Shown here in pieces: positions 35,205-43,916 of a stretch of 64,000 nt of DNA (its first letter is position 1; every line of letters begins with the position of its first letter). A program made the position numbers and the translations under genes. The notes beneath the pieces were generated by a model that worked only from the letters and a program-made list of their open reading frames with translations, did not search any database and was not told where the DNA came from. The stretch is from Streptomyces sp. NBC_00878 (GTDB lineage: Bacteria; Actinomycetota; Actinomycetes; Streptomycetales; Streptomycetaceae): NCBI RefSeq assembly GCF_026341515.1, contig NZ_JAPEOK010000002.1, positions 186,001 to 250,000 on the forward strand. Direction: 5' to 3'.

Positions 35205-37630
35205 TCGCAGACCCCGCGGGAGTTCTTCCCCGGTGCCGGTGCCGGTGCCGGTGCCGGTGCCGGTGCCGGTGCTGTTGGTGTCGGTGTTGCTGTTGCTGGG
35301 GGTGTCGGTGTCGGCGTACGGGCGATTGTCCGGAGCCAGGTGGTGACTCTCTTTCCGAGCCATGGGCTGTCCCTGTGGTGTCGGAAGGCGAGCGGGCGAA
35401 CCTCGTAGGCACGGTCCAACAGGGTCTCGGCGACGGCCGCGTCCTCCGGTGCGGCGGAACGGGCGGCCTGGTGGGCGAGGGTGAGGTAGAGGCGGGAGAG
35501 GTCCTTGCGCAGACCGGGTCCGTCGGACGGGAGACCGAGCCGTTCGTCGGCGCCCGCGGCCAGCGCGGCCAGGCCCGCCGAGTCGACGGCACCCCGCGCG
35601 AGCGCGCCCTGCACGGTCTCCCACACCTCCGCCGTCATACGGACCCGGGCCTGTTCGTCCGTCAGCCCGTGTGCGTGGAAGAGCCGGGCCAGCCGCTCCA
35701 GCACCTCGCGGAGCCGCTCGGTCACCTCGTCGGGGCGCTCGGCGGTCCGTACATGCTCGACGCCGACGCGAACGGCGGCCGTACGCGCGGCAGTTCGGTG
35801 CCGCGAATGCTGCGGTACCGCGTCCAGGGCGCGCACGGCGTCGTCCCACGCCCGCTCACCGCCCAGCGCCAGACGTGCCCGTACCGCGCCGAACGCCGCA
35901 CTGCCCAGCGACGGGTTGCGCAGCCGCACCGCCTCGTAGAACGTCAGCGCCTCCTGCCACCGGCCGAGTCGCTCGGCGCAGTAGCCGAGGGCCAGCTTCG
36001 GCGCGTACTCGCCGGGGATCGCCGCGAACACCTCGTCGAAGTGACTCCGGGCGGCGGCCACTTGATCCCGGCCGAGCGTGAGCAGCCCGCGGTGCCAGCC
36101 GAGCCGCCAGTCGTGGGCAGCGCGCTCGGCCCCGATCAGCGCCTCGGCGGAACGCAGTTCACGCTCGGCGGCCTCGGTCCCGCCCCCGGCACCGCGCAGC
36201 CGCAGCCGGCAGCGCAGCAGATGCACCTCCGGCGAGTCGCGCCAGTCCGCGGTGTGCTGGAGCAGCGCCTCAGGGGCGGCGTCGGCCAGCCTGCTCAGCT
36301 GCGCGTGGTGGTCGTCGTACCGGTCGGGCCGCGGTACGGGCAGCCGCTGCGCGGCTTCGGAGGGCGACGGCGGCGCGTACGGGGCGGGGGCATCCGGCGC
36401 GGCCCACCGGGCGAGGGGTGGCGCGGAACCGAGCGCCGCGTCGAGCGCGTACGACGACTGGAGGAAGAGCGGCGACGGTTCGAAGGTCTCGAGTCCGGTC
36501 CGCAGCGACCGTAACTCCCGGAAGACTCCGCGCAGTTGCTGCTCCATCTCCCGCGCGGTGGCGAACCGCTCGGCCCGCTCGCTCCGGGTCGCGCGGTGCA
36601 GCACACGGGCGAGGGACACCAGGCCGAGCCCCACGGGAGGGGGCGCCGTCATCGGGCGGCCCTCCGGAGTCTCGGGCTCGCTGCCCGGTGTGCCGCCGGG
36701 TGTGCCGGCCGATGCGCCGCTCGATGTGCCGCGCCCGCTGATCAGGTCCAGGTGGCCGAGCTCCGCCAGATCGTCCGGCGATCCGCCCAGTCCGCTCAGC
36801 CGCCGCAGGGTCTCGCCCAGGCTGAACAGGTCGTCCTGGCCGGTGGACTGACCGCTCGGGCCGACGGTCGGGGCGCGGTACCCCTCCGTGGTGTGGCCGG
36901 GCAGGCCGGCCATGCGGACACTTCCCACGTCGATGATCTTCGTGGTCGTGCCGTCGTGCATGACGTTGTCCGGTTTGAGGTCGCCGTAGACCTTGCCGGG
37001 CCGGTCGGCGTGCAGATGTCCGAGCGCGCCCAGGATCCGTACCCCGTAGGCGAGTACGAACTCGTGGAAGCGGCCGCCGCCGAATTCATCCGGGTTCACC
37101 CGCGCCCGCGCACGCACCTCCTCCAGGGTGAGCCCGTCCACGTACTGGAGGACCAGGAAGTCCCCGACCTCGGGATTGTGCCCGTAGTTGAACACGCGGA
37201 TGATGTCGTCGTGGGTGAGGTCGACCAGCGCCCGCCGTTCCTGCGCGAGGACTCCCGCCGAGTCCGCCGCCTGCTCGCCGCGCAGGACCTTGATCGCCAC
37301 CTCGCGGTTGTCGACCTTGGTGTCGACCGCGAGATACACCTCGCCCATACCGCCGTAGCCGAGCGGGCGGATCATCCGGTACTGCCCCGCGAGCATGTGC
37401 GGTGGCGGCAGCGGAAGTCCGTCCGGGTCACTCCCACGGGAAGCGGCGCGCTCCAGCAGCGTGATCGAGGGCAGCAGGACGGGGTCGGGACTCTCCTCGG
37501 GCAACTCGACGCGCGCGGCCCGCAGGATCACCGGTTGCTGTGGCGCGATGAAGAACGGCTCGCTGGATTCCGGCAGTTCACCGGTCGCCCCTGTGCCCGC
37601 AGCCCCGTCTCTGCCCACAGCCCCGTCCAT
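35201..37630 (-). CDS. pknG: PknG-like serine/threonine protein kinase with TPR domain
   Basis: An 809-residue soluble kinase. The kinase domain (about 80-330) has the Gly-loop GYGGMGEVYLA, Lys in VAIKVLRG, catalytic VYGDLKPDNVM (no Arg before Asp, as in PknG) and metal motif IIDVGSV, equivalent to the PknG IIDLG. A helical, TPR-like region covers about 400-770. The C-terminus is a Thr-Pro/Ala-Pro repeat. The paired CxxC rubredoxin motifs of Mycobacterium tuberculosis PknG are absent from the N-terminus. PknG controls glutamate metabolism through GarA phosphorylation. First gene of the kinase-glnX-glnH operon. Confidence 0.87.
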   Translation of the reverse strand: MDGAVGRDGAAGTGATGELPESSEPFFIAPQQPVILRAARVELPEESPDPVLLPSITLLERAASRGSDPDGLPLPPPHMLAGQYRMIRPLGYGGMGEVYLAVDTKVDNREVAIKVLRGEQAADSAGVLAQERRALVDLTHDDIIRVFNYGHNPEVGDFLVLQYVDGLTLEEVRARARVNPDEFGGGRFHEFVLAYGVRILGALGHLHADRPGKVYGDLKPDNVMHDGTTTKIIDVGSVRMAGLPGHTTEGYRAPTVGPSGQSTGQDDLFSLGETLRRLSGLGGSPDDLAELGHLDLISGRGTSSGASAGTPGGTPGSEPETPEGRPMTAPPPVGLGLVSLARVLHRATRSERAERFATAREMEQQLRGVFRELRSLRTGLETFEPSPLFLQSSYALDAALGSAPPLARWAAPDAPAPYAPPSPSEAAQRLPVPRPDRYDDHHAQLSRLADAAPEALLQHTADWRDSPEVHLLRCRLRLRGAGGGTEAAERELRSAEALIGAERAAHDWRLGWHRGLLTLGRDQVAAARSHFDEVFAAIPGEYAPKLALGYCAERLGRWQEALTFYEAVRLRNPSLGSAAFGAVRARLALGGERAWDDAVRALDAVPQHSRHRTAARTAAVRVGVEHVRTAERPDEVTERLREVLERLARLFHAHGLTDEQARVRMTAEVWETVQGALARGAVDSAGLAALAAGADERLGLPSDGPGLRKDLSRLYLTLAHQAARSAAPEDAAVAETLLDRAYEVRPLAFRHHRDSPWLGKRVTTWLRTIARTPTPTPPATATPTPTAPAPAPAPAPAPAPGKNSRGVCE
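35232..35273 (+). repeat. (GGTGCC)6-7 hexamer repeat at the kinase 3' end
   Basis: Six perfect copies and one variant encode the Ala-Pro tail of the kinase on the minus strand, 28 bases before its stop and upstream of the glnX start. Confidence 0.85.
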
Positions 37631-37726
37631 GCGTCCTCAGAATAGACGCGGGCGCCCTGAATGGCTGCGGGCCGAGGCGAAGATGATGTGTCGAAGTCAC
37701 CGGACGAGGAAACCTACGGTCTCCGG

Positions 37727-38092
37727 TCAGCTGTCCCCGGCCTTCGCGTAGTCCTGTGCCATGCCTCCGGCGAAGTCGTGCACCACGGCGGGTTCGTCTC
37801 CCACGACCCAGGCGTCGTGGCCGGGCGGGACGACGAAGACGTCGCCGGGACCGACCTCGCTCTCGGCGCCGTCGTCCATACGGATCCGCATACGGCCCTC
37901 GATGACGTAACCGTTGTGATGCACCTGGCAGCTGTCGGTGCCCGCGATCGGTGCCACGGACTCGGACCAGCGCCAGCCCGGTTCGAACGTCGCCACGGCG
38001 AAGTCGAGCCCGGTGAGATGGACGGCTTCGAGGTGACCGCGAGGGAAATCGCGCCGCTCGTCCGGCTTGTCGACCGCCTTGACCTCGATCAT
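37727..38092 (-). CDS. Cupin-domain protein
   Basis: A 121-residue single cupin. Motif 1 is GTDSCQVHHNGYVIEGRM-like (HH...E pattern) and motif 2 is GPGDVFVVPPGHDAWVVG, giving the usual His/Glu/His metal site. ATG 38092 follows AAGGAG; sequence upstream in the frame is not conserved. Small cupins of this kind are found as sugar or organic-acid isomerases or ligand sensors; no specific role is evident. Confidence 0.82.
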   Translation of the reverse strand: MIEVKAVDKPDERRDFPRGHLEAVHLTGLDFAVATFEPGWRWSESVAPIAGTDSCQVHHNGYVIEGRMRIRMDDGAESEVGPGDVFVVPPGHDAWVVGDEPAVVHDFAGGMAQDYAKAGDS

Positions 38093-38238
38093 GACGGCTC
38101 CTTCCCGGCTGGGCTTGCCCAGCACTGTCGGCGTCCGGTCGTCGGCCCGCGACGTCCACGGCCGACGGCGGCCGAACCTCCCCTCCATCGTCTGCCCGCT
38201 CGCCCGGCTTCGCCACCGGACACGTACCCTGCCCCCTG

Positions 38239-38268
38239 CCCCCTGCCCGCAGTACGTCGGGCAGGGGG
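38239..38268 (-). terminator. Hairpin terminator after the methyltransferase gene
   Basis: CCCCCTGCCCG (38239-38249) pairs with CGGGCAGGGGG (38258-38268) around an 8-base loop, 20 bases past the methyltransferase stop on the minus strand. Confidence 0.8.
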
Positions 38269-38287
38269 GCATGGAGCAGTGCGCTGG

Positions 38288-39100
38288 TCAGGGTTTCACG
38301 GCCACCGCGCCGAACTGGGGGACCAGGGCGGGGCTGCCGGAGCCGGCGCGCCATCTCGCGCAGGAGACGAGGCCCGGGTCGAGGAGGTCCAGGCCTTCGA
38401 GGAAGGTGGTGATCTCCGCGCGGCTGCGGGCGGTGATCGGCGGGGTGGCGTTCTCGTTCCAGAACTTCATGGCCGGGATGTTGCCCTCGCCGCCGAGATC
38501 GGCGTCGGTGGTGGGATGGGTCAGGACCAGCCAACTGCCCGAAGGGACCGCCGCCATGACCTTGCGGACGATGTCCTGCGCCTCGCCGGTGTCGAGGACG
38601 AAGTTGAGGATGCCCAGCATCATGACCGCGACGGGCCGGTCGAGGTCGAGGGTCGCCCCGGCGCGCTGGACGATGGCGTCCGGGTCGTGGACGTCGGCGT
38701 CTATGTAGTCGGTGGCTCCCTCCCGGGTGCTGGTCAGCAGCGTCCGGGCGTGGGCGAGCACGATGGGGTCGTTGTCGACGTACACGATCCGCGACTCGGG
38801 GGCGATCCGCTGGGCGATCTCATGGGTGTTGTCCAGCGTCGGCAGCCCGGTGCCGATGTCCAGGAACTGCCGTGTCCCGAGGTCACCGGTCAGGTGCCGG
38901 ACCGCGCGGCCGAGGAACTCGCGGTCGGCACGGGCCACGTCCCGGATCACCGGGAACATACCGGCGACCTGGTCACCGACCGCCTGGTCGACTTCGTAGT
39001 TGTCCTTCCCGCCGATCCAGTAGTTCCAGACCCGCGCGTTGTGCGCCACCCCGGTGTTCAGCCTCGCCGAACCGCTGGACGGGGTCTGGGCTTCACTCAT
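38288..39100 (-). CDS. SAM-dependent methyltransferase (DUF574 family)
   Basis: A 270-residue protein of the Streptomyces DUF574 group. Typical features are ARVWNYWIGGKDNYEVD near the N-terminus, SAM-binding motif I FLDIGTGLPT, VYVDNDPIVLAHA and the C-terminal LDPGLVSCARWR. Members are abundant in Streptomyces and their substrates are mostly unknown. ATG 39100 starts the conserved region (MSEAQT). GGGAAGGGAAAAG lies just upstream. Confidence 0.9.
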   Translation of the reverse strand: MSEAQTPSSGSARLNTGVAHNARVWNYWIGGKDNYEVDQAVGDQVAGMFPVIRDVARADREFLGRAVRHLTGDLGTRQFLDIGTGLPTLDNTHEIAQRIAPESRIVYVDNDPIVLAHARTLLTSTREGATDYIDADVHDPDAIVQRAGATLDLDRPVAVMMLGILNFVLDTGEAQDIVRKVMAAVPSGSWLVLTHPTTDADLGGEGNIPAMKFWNENATPPITARSRAEITTFLEGLDLLDPGLVSCARWRAGSGSPALVPQFGAVAVKP

Positions 39101-39246
39101 GTCTTTTCCCTTCCCCGGACAACACGTCAGGCGTCCTGGGTGTGTGCGGCCGCCGGAGCGGCATCGGACCATTCCCGCCATTGTGCCGCTCCTTGATCAC
39201 GGAGTCCCGGGATTCGGCTCGCTCATCCGTACGGGCATGGGGCGGT

Positions 39247-39591
39247 CTACGGCCAGTTGATGGGGGCGCCGTCCTTGTGGTCCCCGAGCCAGATGACGCG
39301 TTCCGGTTCGTCGATGAAGCCGATGTCCGCGCAGGAGCCTTCCGGTTCCTTGCCGGCCGTCTGGAAGTGGCGTGCCTCCCAGCCGTCGAGGCCGTACCGG
39401 GCGAAGAGCCCGCCGATCACCTTCCGGAGCTCGGGGTGCGGGATGCAGGTGCGATCGGCGAAGTGTTCCTCGAGGTCGGCACGGAGGCGGGAGAGGCTGA
39501 GCTGTTCCAGTGTCGGCCCGAGACAGGGGTCGGCGCGGTGGCGTGCGCACTGGTCCCTGCCGCCGGGGTAGACCTTGATGGAACCCTGCAG
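39247..39591 (-). CDS. Uncharacterised protein without ATG/GTG/TTG start (possible truncated secreted protein)
   Basis: This minus-strand frame ends at TAG 39249-39247 and has very strong GC bias at third positions over 110 codons. It reads SIKVYPGGRDQCARHRADPC, then HFADRTCIPHPELRK, GWEARHFQTAGKEPEGSCAD and KDGAPINWP. It has no ATG, GTG or TTG in frame back to the nearest stop (about 39728). CTG at 39591 has GAGGGA seven bases before it and would give 114 residues. The alternative is a gene that has lost its N-terminus, perhaps a signal peptide, since four cysteines suggest an exported protein. No family assignment. Confidence 0.6.
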   Translation of the reverse strand: MQGSIKVYPGGRDQCARHRADPCLGPTLEQLSLSRLRADLEEHFADRTCIPHPELRKVIGGLFARYGLDGWEARHFQTAGKEPEGSCADIGFIDEPERVIWLGDHKDGAPINWP

Positions 39592-39628
39592 AGAACTGTC
39601 CCTCGCGCTCGTTCCTTCCCGGCCCCGC

Positions 39629-39919
39629 TCAGGACTGGTACGGCTGCTGCTGCGGCTGCCCGTACTGCTGACCGCCGTGTCCGCCGGCGCCCTGGACCTG
39701 CAGTTGCTCCGCCTGCTCCTTGGTCACCTTCTGCTCCGCACCGCAAAACGTGCACTGCGTCGTGTACTTCGTCGAGAACGGGAAGAGCGGCACGAAGAAC
39801 AGCGTGAACTTCGTGACGCGCTTCCTGAGGGTGTGTGCGGCGGGATTACCGCAGTGCCCGCACACCAGCGTCAGTATCGCGAGCTGGTACAGGTATCCCT
39901 TGGTACCAAAGACGATCAT
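39629..39919 (-). CDS. Zinc-ribbon membrane-associated small protein
   Basis: A 96-residue protein. It opens MIVFGTKGYLYQLAILTLVC with a CGHCGN zinc half-site, then a hydrophobic segment (LFFVPLFPFSTKY) and the second half-site CTFCGAEQ, which is the zinc-ribbon (zf-15-like) arrangement. The tail is Gln/Gly/Tyr-rich. ATG 39919 follows GGAGG. Function unknown; such proteins are conserved in actinobacteria. Confidence 0.8.
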   Translation of the reverse strand: MIVFGTKGYLYQLAILTLVCGHCGNPAAHTLRKRVTKFTLFFVPLFPFSTKYTTQCTFCGAEQKVTKEQAEQLQVQGAGGHGGQQYGQPQQQPYQS

Positions 39920-40068
39920 GCTGTCGGTTCCTCCCGGGTCAGCGCCCGCCGACACAGCGCCGGCGAGCGACGAGGCACGCTCACGCAGGACAGTCTCCTG
40001 TACGCCGATGTGTCCGGCGGAACCTGATCACCGGACTGGGCGTCGTACTGGGCACGTCGTGCTCATGG

Positions 40069-41163
40069 ATGTGGCGCGAGGACGGGGCCGCGGCAGCAGA
40101 TGGGTGGGACGTGGGGGAGCAGGCGAACAGCCGTGTGGCGCCGGGGTCGAAGGCTGCGGGGCCGCGCCGGTGGCTGAGTCTCGTCGACCGGCAGCGATGG
40201 CGATGGCAGTGGGGCAGGGACGCGCGAGGCCGGTCTGCCTGGGCACGCGGGCGTGTTCTCGCGTCGCTCGCCGTGCTCACTGCCGGGCTGCTGGTCTTCC
40301 ACTCCGCCGTACCCAATGCGGTGGGCCGCCTCGGCAGCCTGCTGGAGACGTTTCTGCCCTGGCTCGGCCTGGCCGTTCCGTTGCTGCTCGTTCTGGCGCT
40401 GCTGCGCCGCTCGGCCATCGCGCTGGTGGCCCTGCTGGTGCCCGTGGCAGTCTGGGGGACCCTCTTCGGCGGACCGCTGCTGTCCGAGGAGGACCGCGGC
40501 GCGCACGACATCCTGGCGGTCCAGCACAACGTCAGCGACGAGAACGACGACCCGGCGGGCACCGCGCGTGCGCTGATCGGGGCCGCACCGGATGTCATCG
40601 CTCTGGAGGAGCTGACGTCTCCCGCGTTGCGGGTCTACGAGTCCGCCCTGGCAGCGGACTACCCCCACCACGCGGTCGAGGGAACCGTCGGACTCTGGTC
40701 GAGGTATCCGCTGTCGGACATCCGGCCGCTGGACATCAAACCGGCGGGGATCGGCGAGGGCTGGAACCGCGGGCTGCGGTCCACGGCACGCACGCCACGG
40801 GGTGATGTCGCGGTGTACGTCGCTCACCTGCCGTCGGTCCGCATCCGCTGGAACGGCTTCAGTTCCGGTTGGCGGGACGAAAGCGCCGACCTGCTGGGCG
40901 AGGCCGTCGCCGCCGAGAAACAGAACAGGGTGATCCTGCTGGGCGACCTCAACAGCACGGTGGACGACCGCGGGCTGGCTCCGGTCACCTCACAGATGGA
41001 CTCGGTGGGACGGGACTTCGCCTTCAGCTGGCCCAGGGCCCTTCCGGTGTCCCGGATCGACCAGGTCATGACCCGCTCGATGACGGTCACTCACATCCGG
41101 ACTCTGCCCGCCACCGGCAGCGACCACCTTCCGATCGCCGCCGGTATCAGGTTCGAGCCCTGA
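40069..41163 (+). CDS. Endonuclease/exonuclease/phosphatase family membrane protein
   Basis: A 364-residue protein. Three hydrophobic helices lie at about 60-155, with the EEP fold outside from about residue 145. EEP motifs are VQHNVS, DVIALEELTSP, ARTPRGDVAVYVAHLPS, ILLGDLNST and the C-terminal GSDHLPI. Metal-binding Asn, Glu, Asp and His are all present, so it should be active, on nucleic acid, phospholipid or inositol phosphate. The start is uncertain; ATG 40069 is used, and in-frame codons upstream are not coding-like. Confidence 0.82.
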   Translation: MWREDGAAAADGWDVGEQANSRVAPGSKAAGPRRWLSLVDRQRWRWQWGRDARGRSAWARGRVLASLAVLTAGLLVFHSAVPNAVGRLGSLLETFLPWLGLAVPLLLVLALLRRSAIALVALLVPVAVWGTLFGGPLLSEEDRGAHDILAVQHNVSDENDDPAGTARALIGAAPDVIALEELTSPALRVYESALAADYPHHAVEGTVGLWSRYPLSDIRPLDIKPAGIGEGWNRGLRSTARTPRGDVAVYVAHLPSVRIRWNGFSSGWRDESADLLGEAVAAEKQNRVILLGDLNSTVDDRGLAPVTSQMDSVGRDFAFSWPRALPVSRIDQVMTRSMTVTHIRTLPATGSDHLPIAAGIRFEP

Positions 41164-41178
41164 AGCTGCCGCAATCGA

Positions 41179-41661
41179 TCAGTCAGTGAGCCGGACCGGG
41201 ACACGATGATCCGGCTGCCCGTCCTTGGCGAGCATCGAATGGTCTTCGGCCACCGCGCGGTAGAGGACCAGGCCGGAGACGCCCTGAGCGTCCTCGACGT
41301 CGTCGGCTGTCCACACCCGGCCGCCGTGGGTGACCGATCGGCGGGAGAACACGTCGAGCGCGTCCTCCGTGTCCTCGGCGTCCACCGCGGTGGCGACGGC
41401 GGACATGTACACGGCCTGCCCGGTGCTGATCGGCACCGTGGAGTCGAAGACCACGATGCCCACCTGGGGACGTACCGCGATGTTGCGTGAGTGGGTGGCC
41501 AGCGGCGACGAGACCCAGAAGAACTCGCGGTATTCCCGGTGAGCGAAGTACACCGGTGAACTCCACGGCGTACCCGCGTGGTCGGCCGTGGCCAGCACCA
41601 TGTACCGGTTCGTTTCGATGATGTCGTGCGCGGTCCGGGCCGGTGACGCGTTGCCTGTCAT
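41179..41661 (-). CDS. Pyridoxamine 5'-phosphate oxidase-related protein
   Basis: A 160-residue split-barrel flavin-binding type protein: YMVLATADHAGTPWSSPVYF at about 20-39 is the classic PPOX opening, and HSRNIAVRPQVGIVVFDS continues the barrel. Members use FMN, F420 or heme. ATG 41661 lies 42 bases after the ligase stop on the same strand, so the two may be co-transcribed. Confidence 0.85.
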   Translation of the reverse strand: MTGNASPARTAHDIIETNRYMVLATADHAGTPWSSPVYFAHREYREFFWVSSPLATHSRNIAVRPQVGIVVFDSTVPISTGQAVYMSAVATAVDAEDTEDALDVFSRRSVTHGGRVWTADDVEDAQGVSGLVLYRAVAEDHSMLAKDGQPDHRVPVRLTD

Positions 41662-41703
41662 CTCAAGGGCTCCTGTGGTGGGTTGAGAGCGGGGTCAGCG
41701 GGA

Positions 41704-43830
41704 TCAGTCGACGAAGTCGGTGACGAGGGCGGCGAATTCGTCGGGCGTGGCCAGGCGGACACCGAGCGAGTCGGCCTTGGCACGCTTGGATCCGGCGCCC
41801 TCTCCGGCGACGACCAGAGTGGTCTTCTTGGAGACGCTGGAGGAGGAGCGGCCGCCGGCACGCTCGATGAGTTCGTTCATCTGGTTGCGGCTGAGCTTCT
41901 CCAGTGGCCCGGTCATCGCGCCCGTGACGACCACCGTCATCCCCGCGAGCGGCCCGGCTGCCTCGCTCGCGCCGCCCTCCTCGCCCTTGTCGTCGACGGC
42001 CCCTTCGCCGCCGTCCTCGTTGTCCTCGCCGCTGTCGGCGGCCGGCTGGGGCGGGGTGGCGCCGGGTTCGGTCATGTTCACCCCGACCGCGGCGAGTTTG
42101 TCGATCAGCGGGGCGAGCTCGACCAGTTCGGCGACGATGGACGGGGCCTTCTCGGTGCCGATGCCCTCGACCCGCTGCATCGCTTCGGCGTCGGCGGCGC
42201 GGATGTGGTCCATGGTCGCGAAGTACCGGGCGATACGGCGGGACATGGACCGGCCGGTGCCGCGGACACCGAGCGCGCACAGCACCCGGGACAGCGGTCT
42301 TCCCTTCGCCGTGTCGAGCGCGGCGAGGAGGTTGTCGGTGCTGGTCTCGCCCATCCGCTCCAGGCCCAGCAACTGGTCCCGGGTGAGGGTGAACAGATCG
42401 GCGAGATCCGTGACCAGGCCCGCCTCGACGAACTGGACGACGCGGGTGTGGCCGAGGCCCTCGATGTCGAGCTGATCGCGGCCGGCGGCGTACGAGAGGG
42501 CGGCGACCAGGTGACAGTTGCGGCCGTTCTCACACCGCCAGCGCTGCTCGCTGGTGTCGATGCCGGCGCCACAGCGCGGGCACACGTCGGGGAAGACGAT
42601 GGGCTGTTCGGCTCCGGTGCGCAGATGGCCGACGGGGGCTTCGATACGGGGGATGACGTCACCGGCGCGGTGGACCATGACATGGTCGCCCAGGCGCAGG
42701 TCACGGCGGGTGATGTCAGCCGGATTGTGCAGAGTGGCGTACGTGATGGTGGCGCCGTCGATCTCCACCGGCTCCAGCACCGCGCGCGGGGCGATGATGC
42801 CGGTGCGGCCGACATTCCACTCCACCTCCAGCAGCCGGGTGATCTTCTCCACGGCGGGCAGTTTGTAGGCGATGGCCCAGCGCGGGGCGCGCGAACCGGA
42901 ACCGGCTGCCTGCTGGTCGGCGGCCAGGTCCGCCTTGATGACGATCCCGTCGATCCCGAACGGCAACTCGGCCCGCAGCGCGGCGATTTCCCGCACCCGG
43001 TCCAGTACCTGCTCGGCCGTCTCCGCGACGATGCCGGGCACGGCGGTGGTGGCGGTGGTGTTCACCCCGAGGTCGGCGGCCCGCAGCATGAGGTCGCTGT
43101 GCGCGCTCTCGCCCAGCCGCTCCGCGAGCTCCGCCTCGGTGCCGGCGAGGGGCAGCAGGCCGTAGCCGAAGAACGTCATCGGCACCGTGTACGTACGCTC
43201 CTTGGCCCGCAGAGTGCCCGCCGAGGCACCGCGCGGGTTCGCGAACGGCTGCCCGCCGTGCTCGGTCCGTACCTCGTTGGCGTGCTCGAACTGGGCGCTG
43301 GTCATCAGGATTTCGCCGCGTACCTCCACGGTCACCGGCTCGGCCAGCTCCTGCGGCAGGCCCTCGATCGTGCCGATCGCGTGCGACACGTCCTCTCCGG
43401 CCGTCCCGTCGCCGCGCGTGATCAACCGCTCCAGGCGCCCGTGCGTGTAGCGGGCCGCGATCGCCAGACCGTCCAGCTTCGGCTCGACACTGAACCGCTC
43501 CGCCTCGTGGCCGATGCGCCGGGCCAGGGACGCGGTCCAAGCGGTGAAATCCTCCGCCGAGAACACGTTGTCCAGGCTCAGCATCGACACCGTGTGCGGC
43601 ACATCCCCCTCGACCGCGCCACCGGCGACCTTCCCGGTCGGAGAGTCGGGCAGCGCCTGGTCGGGATGGTCGGCCTCCCAGGCCGCGATACCGCGCACCA
43701 ACCGGTCGTAGGCGTCGTCGTCCAGCACCGAGGTGCCGCCCGTGTAGTAGGCGGCCGAAGCCTTCACCGCGTCCTCGACAGCCTGCGCGTAGGCGGCGGC
43801 ATCCACGATCACTGCAGCTGGTGTAGTCAT
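41704..43830 (-). CDS. ligA: NAD-dependent DNA ligase LigA
   Basis: A 708-residue ligase. The nucleotidyl-Lys is in [14 protein letters not shown], with [13 protein letters not shown] and [10 protein letters not shown] (motif IV). The zinc finger has CPRCG and RCENGRNC. Helix-hairpin-helix repeats and a C-terminal BRCT domain ([16 protein letters not shown]) follow. An acidic Asp/Glu/Gly linker (about 590-625) before BRCT is longer than usual. ATG 43830 matches the family start. Streptomyces chromosomes have a housekeeping ligA elsewhere in most cases, so this could be a second copy, but that cannot be told from this window. Confidence 0.93.
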   Translation of the reverse strand: MTTPAAVIVDAAAYAQAVEDAVKASAAYYTGGTSVLDDDAYDRLVRGIAAWEADHPDQALPDSPTGKVAGGAVEGDVPHTVSMLSLDNVFSAEDFTAWTASLARRIGHEAERFSVEPKLDGLAIAARYTHGRLERLITRGDGTAGEDVSHAIGTIEGLPQELAEPVTVEVRGEILMTSAQFEHANEVRTEHGGQPFANPRGASAGTLRAKERTYTVPMTFFGYGLLPLAGTEAELAERLGESAHSDLMLRAADLGVNTTATTAVPGIVAETAEQVLDRVREIAALRAELPFGIDGIVIKADLAADQQAAGSGSRAPRWAIAYKLPAVEKITRLLEVEWNVGRTGIIAPRAVLEPVEIDGATITYATLHNPADITRRDLRLGDHVMVHRAGDVIPRIEAPVGHLRTGAEQPIVFPDVCPRCGAGIDTSEQRWRCENGRNCHLVAALSYAAGRDQLDIEGLGHTRVVQFVEAGLVTDLADLFTLTRDQLLGLERMGETSTDNLLAALDTAKGRPLSRVLCALGVRGTGRSMSRRIARYFATMDHIRAADAEAMQRVEGIGTEKAPSIVAELVELAPLIDKLAAVGVNMTEPGATPPQPAADSGEDNEDGGEGAVDDKGEEGGASEAAGPLAGMTVVVTGAMTGPLEKLSRNQMNELIERAGGRSSSSVSKKTTLVVAGEGAGSKRAKADSLGVRLATPDEFAALVTDFVD

Positions 43831-43916
43831 GCCCGTCATCTTGCCTGCCGCCACTGACAACGCCTCTGTGCCGGCGTACGGCATGCGGCCTGCGGGGCGG
43901 GGCGAGCCGTGCGGGC

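Noticed and set aside
35205..35363. Extended start (ATG 35363) for the GlnX-like protein
   Set aside because: It would overlap the kinase gene by 163 bases and add only repeat-encoded Thr/Gly residues; GTG 35204 gives the usual 4-base overlap.
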